Origin: Chaenocephalus aceratus
Taxonomy: Eukaryota > Chordata > Actinopteri > Perciformes > Channichthyidae
Assembly: GCA_023974075.1 (NCBI GenBank)
Contig: CM043787.1
Coordinates: 32,459,718 to 32,523,717, forward strand
Direction of reading: 5' to 3'
Length of the DNA: 64,000 bases
Below the pieces are notes generated by a model that was not told where the DNA came from, did not search any database, and saw only the letters and a list, made by a program, of their open reading frames with translations. How positions within the stretch are numbered: position 1 is the stretch's first letter; each line of letters begins with the position of its first letter. Made by a program: the position numbers and the translations under genes. Positions 12,834-25,444 of this stretch are shown piece by piece.

Positions 12834-15800
12834 CACCATTAATGCAAGGCACCTTAAAGACACCAGAGCTGTTGGACTGTACGTTTTTGAGGTATCTAAC
12901 TGTGCTATTGTTAGGATAAATATAAATAAAATAAAGCATACAATGAATATTACCTTGTTCAAGAGGGTTTTTAAGGTCAACAATGGTGAAAACATGAAAA
13001 TGTATTGTATAATAAATTAAAAGCAGCTTTGCAAGCAGTCAAAGAATCTGCGATACAAACAAACATACACAAATATACTATATACTATACTATAATCAGT
13101 ATGATAAACTTTTGACTTCAAGAAGCTCCTGATCACATAACATTGTTACTATATGCATCAAATAAAATGTAAATTATATCACTGATCATCAATAAAATGG
13201 TCATTATTATCATGAACAAGATTGTCCATGGCATAATTATTGCTATTAAGAGGCGATTTGTAACGCAGTAAAGCCCGTTTTCACCTATTTTGCTGAATAT
13301 GGAACATATCCTTATAACACTTGTGTTTTCTGTCGGTTGGATTGAGAAGGTGACAACCTGTTTTATGAAGCCGCGAGGGAGATGTCATCGGCACTAAAAG
13401 ATAAATAGATCAGTGGAAGTGTCACTATCCTTCCTGGCTTATGACACACGGACCAATGATAATTACTCACTTGATGACAGCCACTGTAAAAGAAAAAAAA
13501 GAAAAGCAAGAACCTTGTCTAGTGATTTCCAAAACTAAATGGATTGCAAATCGGATGAGAAATGAAGCATTACTACCACTAATCAATTATATTATCACTC
13601 ATATTTCACTTTATTTCACCCCCTAGCCTTTAACACGCTACACAAATTAGCTCATCTCTAAAAAATTAATGACGCCAATGAAAAACAACATCCACACTTC
13701 AAAACCAGTAGAAATGTCGCTCATTTCCACCTCTCACACCCAGCAACTGATATGACACAGGCTTCACAACTGAATGATTTCAGAGAATCTTGTGAAAGAG
13801 GCTGTTTTGGTGAGAGAGCGGGAGATATGTTGCAAGAGAAATACAGAAAGAAGGCCATTAAGCAAAGAGAAAGGGCACAATTAATAAAAAATGTCCCTCT
13901 ACAAAATAAAAAGATGCAAATAATCAATAACCGCCTTCAAATATGAATTTGCTACATTTGAGAATGTCCAAATCTTTAAATTAAATTTCACTACAAATCA
14001 GCAAACATCAACCAATTACACCGGGTAATAAAATCCCCCTCTGGATAATGATCATAGAAATGTATTTTTGTGCACTCTTCTTTCTGTTCATAATAGATAA
14101 ATTGCAAAAAAAGGTCCAAAACCCACTGACAGTGCCATTGTGCCGCTGTACTGTTGTTGGTATCCACTGAGTCTTGGCGAGGGCTGCTCTGCATCCTCAC
14201 TGCCCGAAGGCTGTTTTCCTAATCATATTAATGAGGAGCGATGCTCCAACCTGTGCTGCAAAGCCGCCGCCTCTGCTCAAGGAGCAGTCCTATTTACACT
14301 GTACCTATACTAATCTGACAGCCTTGATCAAGGAACAGAAAATAAAGGCCTAAGGCCTCTATTGATCAACCTTGAGTCTTACTCTATCACCGTTGTGAGG
14401 GGCTGGTTAGCTATTACAAATGTTAGTGTGTTCAATGAATTATTTCATCAGAAAAAGCACACAGCATTAAGTATTTATTTTGAAGTAAACTATTTCAAAG
14501 GGGTGTCCATATGATAACATGCCTATTGAGATCAGACTGACAGTGCAGACTATTCTTTGTGTTTGTTTGGGTCTGAGAGACAGGAATCACAGTTAAGGAG
14601 GATGTCAATAGCAGTAAGCATCCACCACTCTTTAGGCTTGCAGGTGGGCACCTCAGTAGAGCAGTCTCAATCCTGACTGCATGATCATATAAATGCAATC
14701 CCTGGAAAATCAAAATACCTCCATTATTTATGTCATTCAAAAAGTGGAGGCGAGGATCCTGTGTTTCAGTTAAAATTGTCGGTCAGCTCCTGGGCTTCTA
14801 CACCATCAGTCTCAATTTAAGAGGCAACAAACTTTTATTTATGACCTCCTGGTTCGTTAACGTGAACCTGCAAATGGTACAACAACAAAGATACAATAAG
14901 GCTCAGCGTGTATTTGTTGTAAATAAACAGTAATATAATTACCCGTGGAGACCTGCCTTCTCACTGATTTTCTAAATGTTTACTAATGGACTCTCTCTCT
15001 TAGCCATTCTATTACAAAGAATTGTTGAGTGTTGCCCTGGAGGCTTACATCTCTCCCAGGGCCATAGGCCTGGTTAATGGATGACCCACTTGTTAGCTAA
15101 TTGCTGCGGTGTCCCTGAACACAAAGGAAATGTTAAATTATGTTATGTGGCTGTTAGATAATGAGCTGGAGCAGGCATAGCACTTTACATGCTGCAAGTG
15201 CAGTCCATAATGTAGTACTACTGTTTTAACACCTCAGAAAATGGAAAGACGTTTCTCTTTAGGAGTGTGTTTAAAAATATTTCTTTTTATGTCTTATATC
15301 ATATGTATGTCCTTTAGTTTGTATACCTAGTTCTTTAGTCAATTGTTTAATCTTTAAGAAGTTTGTATTTCCAACCATGATAGCATTTACAACAAAAATA
15401 AGGGTTAACCATCACAGTCGTTTAAGTAATAAACAAATCAAATGAAAAGATGGCCGTTCACTTTTTTTGTCCTACACACAGAATCCAGGCCACATGTCGC
15501 GCTGTGAGTCGTCAAAACATGGAAGCTAACTTCACAAACAGTCAGTTATTAGGTCCGCGCTCCAACAGCGCAGAATGTAAAAGGTGACCTCGTAAAGAAG
15601 CTGGGTCACACAAATCTTAAACAGGGACCTATCACCCTGTCTCTAATGTCTCTACTCTCTAGTAAAAACTCAGCAGACGAGCACCTCGCAAAGTCAGACA
15701 GCGAAACAGTTACCCGACATCAACAGAAGCAGACTGATTCGAACCAAATGGACAGCATGCTTGTTATAAGCCCTCCTGCGCCGAAAAACACTGGTAAAAC

Positions 15801-18800
15801 TCTTGAACAAGTCTAGTAGAGCATAACTGTCGCAAGCAAAACATAATGAGAGATGAAAGAACAACAAAATAATTTTTCTTGTAGATATTTCAGTTTATAC
15901 CAAAATAGTTAGTTATATAATTGTCCATTTTGTTATCTCTTGAATCAACATTTGTTTCGAATATCAAACATGACATTGATGTTACAACGAAAGACAAAAT
16001 GTATACTCAAATAACAGAGAGTAGGATTGTGTCTGTTTGTACTGTAAACACAACATTCGAAGTTGAACCACCCAAATGAGTGTTAATGTGAAAGCCAACC
16101 CCAGTTTCACTATTGGTTTTTAACATGCTTGGTCCCTCGTGGTTTGACTTGCTTTTAATGCATTTTTTGAGTATCGTGTCTACCATTTTTGTAGTTTCCT
16201 CTTTGATGCTTGCTGGTATTCTGGCACATGGTTGCTATATTTTAAAAGGCGGTGACAACCAAAAACAGCTAAATGAAAAGAAAAGAGAAAATCTAAGAAG
16301 AGGACGGGGGCTCTGTATGAAAAACACCACCACACACTTCTATTAGGTGAGGACTGAGAGGGATTATTTGTGTATGAGTCTATACATTGTTCCTCCAAGA
16401 AAAATCTATTTGACTGTGCCTTTAAGTGAATTGGACTCAGGCAGGGAGCTCTGTGTGGCTATATTTTAAGATCCCTGAAGTACTGACAGCCTCTCACCTC
16501 TTGGACCTGAAGCCAGTAGTGGAGAGGCCAAGCCTGCCCAAAGAGTCTCTTTCACCCTCCTCTGAGGATTTGTTTTCACTGGAGGACATGCTGGAACACA
16601 GTGCCATGTTTGAATTCTACTGGCACTTTTTTTCAAATAGTAGCCACAGCCAATTGGAAAGGCCTGGCTGATGATTTTATTCAATATTTAACGTGCTAGG
16701 GCAGAAACTCTGGCAACACAGGATAAACAGCCAGGACCGTGCTGGGTCTGAAATGAAATAAATAACTAAACTTTGCATCCTTAGATATGTTACAATTGAG
16801 ACTAAAATCCCAGAAATTAAAATGTTCAAGGCTGTTTCATTCCCATGGTTTTGTTACGGCTTTATCATCAGTACCAGCAGCCTGTGTTTATTCAACCCTC
16901 AATTACCAAAGGCTCAGCCGGCAGGCCTTTAATTGATTACTTTAATTGATTGGTTGGGGGGGTAACCATGGCTGAAAAGCAGTTTATCTTAATCAGTTGA
17001 GAGGAAATTTAGAGAGGGGCTTGATTTCCTCCAGCTGATCACCCCTGTGTGGCATGAAAGTGAGCGTGGAAAGAGTTGTGTGAACCTTTCTAGCTACACA
17101 TCTAACACTAAGGAAGGGATGAATATTTACCAAATCCATAAAGATGAAAGATTTATAAATGTGGTCGCTGTTTCTGGGAGATAATATCCCTCTGTCCAAC
17201 TGACAGGGGTGGACGGTCACACTTGGAAGCTCAAACATGTTACATCAAACCAGGTGGGCGAGAAGTATGAATGTCTTTGCACATGTGCCATGTTTGCATT
17301 TTTTATGAATTATTTTAAAAATGTATATTCAATACATTAATATTAACATATTGTTTTAGTTATGCCATTTTGCATTTGATTATGTAATTATTACTGTTGT
17401 TGATGGTGTACATTTGTGTGTGGAACAATTTAAAGAAGAGCTTCTTTGTCCTTTTTTACAGATATAAACAGATGGGATCAAAACAGGTGTGGAGGACATT
17501 TAAACGTGTTTTTTTACAGCGATTAAGAATTATTTAACAGAATTTAACACAGTGGTATACATTAGAGGCAAAGATTGCATGCTGCGCTGGTGCATTTAGA
17601 GTTCTGGTCTTGGATCAACGATGTATCCACCTGGTCCTGTTCTTCAGTGTATCAGGAAACATGAGAATAAATATAGAAGTAGGTGGGTACAATGTCTAAT
17701 AGATATCCTAAACAGATTGTAATTACATCTCTTTTTTCCCAATGTCACTAAACAGTAACAAAGACCTGGGGAATATCCTGCAAACCCAACAAACTGTCAG
17801 TGACAACATGTCGCTGTTGACAGGATTAGAGTTGTGAAACAGCAGGACTGGCGTCTTTCCTGTGGATGTGAACATTAAGACCTTTTATTCTCACTTCAGG
17901 ATAGTAAAGAAGAGAGAAAGTAGGAATAAGCACTATATTTTCTCTGTGGCTCTCTACAGCCAAGTCCTTGTGTATCCTTGTGTCCTTGTGTATTTAAAAA
18001 AGACATTTTAAAACATACATTTGCTGCCCTGGTGACCTTAAGAGCTGCAAAACAAACAGTACTTACTTTATTTTTCATAGATGCAGGACGCTACAAGTAC
18101 CCTTGTACATTACATAGGAAACCTTTTGAGAGCTGTGACTGCCACATACAGAAAGTACACACTGTACAGAGGCTCTGTAGAACTTCCTGTATCTCAATAC
18201 ACTCTTGGGAAGGCTTTATATAAATGTGTTGGCAGCAGTGGCTGGTGGTATGCTGAGTAAAGGATATGTATATTAATGAGATAACATAAGACTCTGTTGT
18301 GAATTCAAGGAGAATGTCAACCTTATCTAGATAATAAAAGCTGTTATTGATCTACAACCCGTTAGTGTGATACATTGCTGATGCAAATGATTGTGGTAAA
18401 GACATTAGAGAAAGACAATTGAGATAATGGCAATAATGCTCTTCTCCAGCAGCAAAGATCCCTAATGGACAACATGTATTGCACTCAGGAAACGTGTACT
18501 TAATTTAACCCTTTTTACTCATGTTCTTATCTGGGGAGCTATTTACTATAACTTGTTTGAAATTATGACAACACTGACCTTTGCTATGTATGACTATTTT
18601 GACCTGTCTGGCTTCATCCATGTCCGCTTACCATTTGCCCTTTGCCTAGTGGTAATTGGTCTTCGCCTGGCATTAATGGCCGCTGGATAGGAATGCTTTT
18701 CCCCTGTCTGTTAGGACCATAATGACAAGAGGCCAGCATGACCTTGTCTGGGTGGGAGCAGCTCTCCTCCTTCTGAGAGCGGACACTCCACCAGGCTCCC

Positions 18801-19602
18801 ACTAGACTCTGGTGTCTGTCAGCATCTGAACATCCAGCACTGAAGCGCAACAGCAGGCCAGCCAAGCACAACCTACATGTGCCTGGGAGCATGAGCAATG
18901 TTTCCCATGATCCTTTGCCGACAGTCATTTATTTCAAGGTCCAAAGTCTACACCGGGCAAGTACTAACAATAGTCAAATGATGACTTAAAAAACAGATTT
19001 AGAAAAAGATTAATATTGTTTTAACTTTCATGAGGTTAAAAAAGCAAGCTTTAACCTTTATGAGATTAAAAAAAGTACAGATGCAATTAACTATTATTTG
19101 AAATAATCACTCAAATTCATTTCGGATGGATTAATATATGGTTTACTTTTAAGACAAAATATCCATCCCATGTGTCATGGTGATTTGTTTATTATTTCCT
19201 GATAACCAGTCTAATAATTACATAAATTAATTTGTATATGTTCCTAACAGAGGTCAGAATAAGTAATATACACTGTCGGTCTTGTTAACATCAAGTTACA
19301 ATAGTAGAAGTATAGAATGTAAATTACAAAGATTTATGTTTTTACCTACTAGAGTCAAGGAAATCATTTGAGGAACAATTACTTTATAGCATTAACAATC
19401 CCATCTTACTGACTAAAAAAGACATATGTTACTGCTAAACAAAATATGTCCAGAGCTCCATTTGCTGTTCAGTGATGGAGCTCAATGCCACCACTGGAGC
19501 ATTCGGCCAGATTATGAGCTTTTTGTCAGAGCTCAGCCTCAGGGTTTTTGTTAGGAGTTATCACGCTCAAAGCCTCTCTAAGCTCTCAGAGCATGTTTAA
19601 AT

Positions 19603-19604
<2 letters not shown>
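12834..19604. other. long non-coding stretch, no gene recognised
   Basis: About 6.8 kb without a recognisable exon, RNA gene or transposon terminus. Short frames (for example 16113-16346 and 16426-16671) have no family resemblance. Blocks around 14190-14400, 14990-15190 and 16840-16960 are less AT-biased, contain repeated ATTA/TAAT words and resemble conserved enhancers, but nothing in a single sequence can confirm this. Confidence 0.45.

Positions 19605-19642
<38 letters not shown>
19605..19642. repeat. (GT)19 microsatellite
   Basis: A pure dinucleotide GT tract of 38 bases, likely length-polymorphic. Confidence 0.97.
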
Positions 19643-19643
<1 letters not shown>

Positions 19644-22568
19644 ATCTGTTGATGTATATCCTTGTCCCCTGGTTATAGGGTTGTTCATTTTCAATGTAAA
19701 TTAGGTTTTCAGTGTCAAACACATGCATGGTTTTATGTTATCTCTACCTTTACCCGAATAATACGATGACAGAGACAGAAACATGGACAAACGCACATAC
19801 AAACACTTTCCTTGTTATTCTCCCGTTTCTACCTCATTCCATTCTGTCACTCCATCTCTCTGCCGTCGCTGCGCTACTCTTCCCAGATACATGTTTCATG
19901 AGGCAGCCCCCATATCCTCTGCCGGAATAACGTCCTCTAGATATGTCCAAGTGATTATATGACACATCACTCAGTCACATTTACCTCAGACTGCACATCT
20001 CGTGGCCTAACACAAGCAACATAACTAACACAGGAGGGAAAACAGGGTAGAAGCATATTTCATTACCCCAAACTGACTGTCAAATAGTGTCTGCAGTCAA
20101 AGAATTATCAAAGGGTTTATCCTTTTCAGATGTGAAAGTCTAAAGTGGGTCACACGCTACATTCACTGTAATATCACAGTAAATATTCACAAGCTTATCA
20201 TTTTTTAATCACCCCCTAATGGAAAAGATCCCCACCCCAAATATAGACCCACCTCCAAACTTAATAATTTTCAGACATGTTAACAGCTGTAAACTTCATA
20301 CAGTTAGCCGGTCTCTCCTGCCTTTCACCTTAGCTGTGGTACATAGGGCAGCGGAAGGCTAGTTGTATCTACTGTAACTGAAAAATCAATTTACATATCA
20401 CACATATGTGTTGAGGCAAAATCGCACAATGGTTCGATTGTATTAGAATTATTATTACATTTGAAGAATAAAAAAAACTTGTAAACTCTCATCACATCTG
20501 ATAAAAAAAAGATTAACCACCATGTTTTTCGAAAAAACGTTATCGTGTTGAAATACGTGAAGGTTATTGTGTTATTTTTTAAAGAGCTATTTCTTTTTTA
20601 TGATCTCATTTGAATTGTTTTGTTTATTATTTTCTCGGATGTTTGATTATTGATTTATACTGCAGGATAAATAAAACCACTATAGTTTTAAATTATCTTT
20701 AGCATTTTTGCTTCCCTGCAGATTTCCTTGTTGTGTTTTGTAATGATTATTGCAACATATCACTTTGACAGAACAAGAAGCTGTATTTACTTGTGCTTGC
20801 AGCTGGGGCATGCCACTCGTGTAAGGTAATAAAATATGCTTGCATAAAGATGAGTTGTGTTAACTGTATGAACCCTGGCTCTCTGTAAAGAGCCCTGCTG
20901 TTTAATCAGTGGTAAATTATACTGTCTTGCCTGCCATGGTCATTTGTCAGCACATATTGATGCCTGCTGCAAACAGCGGAGGTAAGAGCATTGTTGCTTC
21001 TGTGGATGTCTTGTATCATGTAAACCTACATCTCTCCTCTATATTAAAGTACATGATTTTTGAATAAAAAAGTTAGTAAGACATGCAGACCAATTAAAAC
21101 ATTGCCACGGGTTTTATAGAAGCTTGCCTTCCCCAAAAGTATAGTACAATTTTCTTTTCAATACACAAGTCTCCTTACTATACAGGTTTCTCAACAGTAT
21201 TCTATTTTCAAGTCCAGTTCTTAATTATTAATGCAACATAACTTCATTGCATTCAAAGTCAGATCAAAGTGTTCTGGTTCTCTGTTTGATGTATCCTCTA
21301 TTTGAAGTTTTTTCCAAAGACAGACAGTGTAAAACAAAAGTTTACATATTCTTGCCTTTGTGGGAGCAACTTCTGCTGCACAATATATTGATCCCACTTT
21401 CTGAAGAAAAGGGGAAAGCAGAAAGACTTGGGGTTTTTGTTTGAATCATGTTGCTGCATTGTCAATACAAGGCCAGCAGCCTGTTTCTGGCTAGAGTGAT
21501 GGAGCTGATCTGAAGTAAGGAAAAATACAAGACTGAAGGGCCTCAGGTTTGTATGGTATCAATCTAAAAAAGCATGATGGGCCACATGTGAACACAGTGA
21601 CCAGCCTTGTCCTGATGGACAACCACACCCCAGGAAAAGTATCACCCACTGACAGTGATTGACAGGTAGAAGAAGCAGTGTTGTTGCAATGTTAAATGGC
21701 TAGTCTCCACAACACAAGACGTGTGATTAGGAGCTGTCAAAGCAACATGAGGCGGTTGACAATGACATCACTCACAGCCAAAGAGTGGGCAACACTGCTG
21801 ATGTGTATTCATTGAGAAACTGGAGAGAGGCAGCCTTTACAAAGCACTGTATGTTTATATGCAAGTATGTGTACAGGTATGGTGCTCTGTGTAAAGAGGT
21901 TGCTGTGATTTCTCTTAGTGATTAATGTACATTCCTCATACTCCGTTATTTAAGTACTGAATATTTCTACTTCTGAAGCACTTTTGTTTTTCCATTAATC
22001 TGTCACAGAGTGAGTACAGTATATGCATGCTGTATTATAAGAACATAGTCTGTGGATAACTCAGACCTTTTTTTGCAAAAAGCCCAATGAGCCTAAATGC
22101 ACCACTGTGGCTGAATTACTACTGCAGTGACACAATGTCACATTTTGTTGATCTAACTCAAACGCTCATATGTAGCATTGACTACTTTACAGCCTTGTAA
22201 ATAACTTGTCACTAATTTATAGTAATATGTCGCAGTCATTCATCTTAAAATACATTTTTTAGCCATGTGTGTATACAGTACCATAATTCAACCCTTGTGC
22301 AGCCATGAGCCAGCTTTGTTTCATGTCAGTGTCGTGTAAGATAGAGGGTGAACATTCATGACATTGCATCCTATAATGTCATATCATGTCCAATAGTGAG
22401 TGCAAGATCAAAAATTATAATATATCTCCAAAGATAAACAAAAATCTGAAGTACACAGTACGTTCCTTTATGGGAGTTAGACGAATCAGGAGTGATCACT
22501 GCTTATACATTATAAACATCAGTGTGTGAATTAAACAGAAAGATTATATTCAAAATGTGAGTATCCTG
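19643..22568. other. non-coding stretch, nothing recognised
   Basis: About 2.9 kb without domains or repeat termini I can name. A 65-residue frame at 21247-21444 has no recognisable motif. Confidence 0.5.
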
Positions 22569-22664
22569 GGTTTGATACTAGCCATGGGAACTTTGTTGCA
22601 TGTCTCAGCTATCACTCTTCCCTCCAATGTCTGCACTGATAACTGTCAAATAAAAGCCAAACTG
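22569..22664 (+). mobile_element. tRNA-derived SINE fragment
   Basis: The segment starts with a degraded B-box-like GGGTTTGATAC, followed by ACTTTGTTGCATGTC, and ends with TGTCAAATAAAAGCC. This order (tRNA-type B box, TTTGCTGCATGTC, then a CTGTCAAATAAAGGC tail) is characteristic of a SINE common in percomorph genomes. The A-box end is missing. It directly precedes the L2 fragment on the same strand. Confidence 0.6.
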
Positions 22665-22680
22665 GCCAACATAAAATCAT

Positions 22681-23052
22681 CCTCCTGGCTGGTCTACCTG
22701 CATGTGCCATCCAACCTCTGCAGCTCATCCAGAATGCAGCGGCTCGTCTGGTCTTCAACCTTCCTAAATTTTCCCACACCACGCCGCTCCTCCGCTCCCT
22801 TCATTGGCTTCCGGTAACTGCTAGAATTCACTTCAAGACACTGGTACTTGCGTATCATACTGCAAATGGATCTGGCCCTCCCTTGGTTAAACTGTACACC
22901 CCAGCGCGTGCTCTACGCTCTGCATCAGCCAAACAACTCGCTGCACCCTCGCTGCACCCTCGCTGCACCCTCGCTGCGAGGGGGACCCAAGTTCCCATCA
23001 GCAAAAACACGTGGGTTTGCTATCCTGGCTCCAAAATGGTGGAATGAGTTGC
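22681..23052 (+). mobile_element. second L2 LINE fragment, truncated at both ends
   Basis: Closely similar to 541-892 (the copy near the window start), from the words CCTCCTGGCTGGTCTACCTG to TGGAATGAG. The predicted protein pieces match the same RT C-terminal segment (LQLIQNAAARLVF, LRSLHWLP, PKWWNEL). Unlike the first copy it stops before the end of the RT and lacks the 3' untranslated tail and GGATA hairpin, so its 3' side was removed after insertion. It also carries a small internal tandem expansion at 22938-22977. Confidence 0.85.
22938..22977 (+). repeat. 11-bp tandem repeat, three units plus a partial, inside the L2 fragment
   Basis: The unit TCGCTGCACCC occurs at 22938-22948, 22949-22959 and 22960-22970, followed by a partial TCGCTGC. 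The homologous place in the copy near position 810-825 has no such expansion. Confidence 0.9.
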
Positions 23053-24028
23053 TGCCCATAGTGATAGCCCTATAGTTTAAATCTACTACCCAAAAATAAA
23101 CATATGAACATGGGTCACTATTTAAAAAATATATCCATGTGCACATATTTTAAGTGGGGGTGGACCTCAAATCCTATAGGGGAGTCCGGGGGCATGCTCC
23201 CCCGGTAAGATTTTTGTGTTAAATGTTGGAGTTAAATGCATCAATCTGGTGCACTTTGAGGGGGAAATAAAGAGACTAGATCTATGGAAACACCCATATG
23301 AAACAGAACTGTATACATTTCAATAATCATAAAATCATAAGAATATGGCCATAACCAATAACATACAATATCCAATATTTAAAAACATTTGAACTTGTTT
23401 ATTTATATGTTTTTGGTTCATTTATAGTTGTGAGTGTGTCTGTACTCCTGAATCAGCCTCTCCTGTCTCCCTCCTCTCCCCCTGCTCCTCTTTGAGGCAG
23501 AAGCAAAGACTAGTTTTAGCTCTCAACAAGTTTTAAAAGTGTATCTTACCTTTTTTCACCTAGTTAACCTTTTTTTTTATTATTCATGCATATTTAACTA
23601 ATCTCACTCCCCCCTCAAATGGAAATACGTGTTTACATAAATGGAGACCAAACCGTTTGAGACCCACAGAGATAACTTAAGAGAGTCCTTTACCTCACCA
23701 GCACCTGAGCTGGAGTTATCAATCTCTCAGTCTGACTGGAGAGGACTCTCCTCCACCTTGTTGTTGAAACAGCTCCTTATATCGATTAGCGCAGCTAGCT
23801 AGCACCAGATGCTAACAGCAACAAAACAGTAACCGGTGCGCGTGCTCTCTCTCTCTCGCTCGCGCCACACATACACACACCCTCCTGAGCTTGAATGACA
23901 CACAGAGACCAATCGAGGGCTTTAGTATATGATCTGTATGAAAGTGGCCATGTCGGCGGGCCACATCATGTAGACAGTCACCCTCTGTGAGGCAGAGTAA
24001 GACCCACATTTGCGCAGCGTTGCGTTCA
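23053..24028. other. non-coding, probably old repeat-derived DNA
   Basis: No gene is seen. Around 23165-23205 there is a GC-rich near-palindrome (CCGGGGGCATGCTCCCCCGG) of a kind common in fish hAT-derived repeats. The stretch from about 23770 to 23890 (CTAGCTAGCACCAGATGCTAACA, then CT-rich, then CA-rich ending CACACACCCTCC) is an inverted copy of part of the hAT-like element at 32669-33576, so at least this part is dispersed repeat. Confidence 0.5.
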
Positions 24029-24036
24029 CTATACAT

Positions 24037-25421
24037 TAGGGATGTGCATCTCCATCACTGAGGCCGATGCGATGCGCATCTCGATACGTTGCCACAATAC
24101 GATACATTAACGATACATTTGAAACACCAGGCGATGCGATACGATACGATTCACCCCTGTTGCAATACAGTTCGATACGATTTGATTAAACATTATGCGA
24201 TTCGGTGCGATTCAACACGATGTAAAAATAATGATACTTCAATATGGTACGACAGAGGATTTTTGTTTTATTCCTTATATGCAGCAAATCATACATTAAC
24301 AAAAAAGTGCTTTACATATTTGGTACTGCACATCCCATCATGCCGTTTATTTTTTTACCTTTAAAAGCTCTCCAGAGTACAGTACAATTGTATAACACCT
24401 CACAGTTAAACAATGTAAGGATGCATTGGTCATGATTAACAATGTGCAAATAACAGCTACCATAGTGCCATGCCCATACAGCTGCCAGCCTGATGTGCTT
24501 AACACTCATCTGCTCACCAGTGAGCAGAAAGAAGTGGGTTCTATATGAACAATAAAGAATACAAATAACCTTTCACAAACAGGTATTTCATAACTGCTTA
24601 CAGTAAGGAAGACATTTAAATTATTATTGACCGTCACAGGCTGCTGTAAACTAAACACCACTCTCTCTGACAGAACACCTCACTGAGTGATTTAACTTAC
24701 GTCTAACTTTCAGGTTTCTCTTTTCAGCCGCAGACCCCATGTCGCCTCTTTATGTGCGTCGCTAAGTTCCTCGTACTACTTGTGTACTTTAAAGCGGCTC
24801 GGCATCGTTAACAATTTGCGAGCGATTTTTCAAGTTGACCGTCTGTAGTATATAGTGCCGCGCACATATACCATCAGGACGTTACTGATGGGGTGCGGCT
24901 GCGGAGTGATACTGTGTGTATGCAAGCCCGCATCTAGGACGGATCTATGTATCATGGCTGGAGACCTGTTAAGTAATAAAGATACCTCATACAAAGGTCT
25001 ACGGATACCTTATTACTCTCCATGACCTGCGGTCAACTATATAGCATAAAGGACTATTACACCGTCTTTCTTGAACAATCCGAAGTGTTGCCAAACGTTT
25101 GATTTGTAGGTATTTTTCGGTGCACTGTGTTTCTCTTTCTCCTCAACTTCCGTGTGTGTGTTGATAACCGAGACTCTCGGCCTCCGTAGTGGCGAAGCAA
25201 ATATCAAAGATCGTCTCTGCTGAGCGTTGACAAGATGAGGGGATTTTATATGAATGAATCGTTTTTTTACCGATGCAAAGACGCTACGCAATCGATGCAT
25301 CTCGAGTTCAACCCGGTTCAACCCAAACTGTAGCCGATGTGCACTCTTTCAACCGGTGCACTCGCATCTTGAACGTTTATGCCGTTGCACCGATGAGAAT
25401 CGGTGAATCTTAACATCTCTA
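24037..25421. mobile_element. hAT-like non-autonomous DNA transposon with perfect 8-bp target duplication
   Basis: Termini are TAGGGATGTG at the left and ACATCTCTA at the right (TAGAGATGT on the other strand), flanked by CTATACAT at 24029-24036 and 25422-25429. An 8-bp duplication points to the hAT superfamily. Both ends are rich in GATGCGATACGATAC-like and CGATGC/CATCG words, typical subterminal repeats. Frames inside (up to 94 residues) show no BED finger or hAT dimerisation motif, so it is a non-autonomous derivative 1385 bp long. Confidence 0.88.
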
Positions 25422-25444
25422 CTATACATACATAAAAAAAAGAA

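Noticed and set aside
22938..22977. CRISPR-like array
   Set aside because: Three contiguous 11-bp units without spacers: a minisatellite in a LINE relic.
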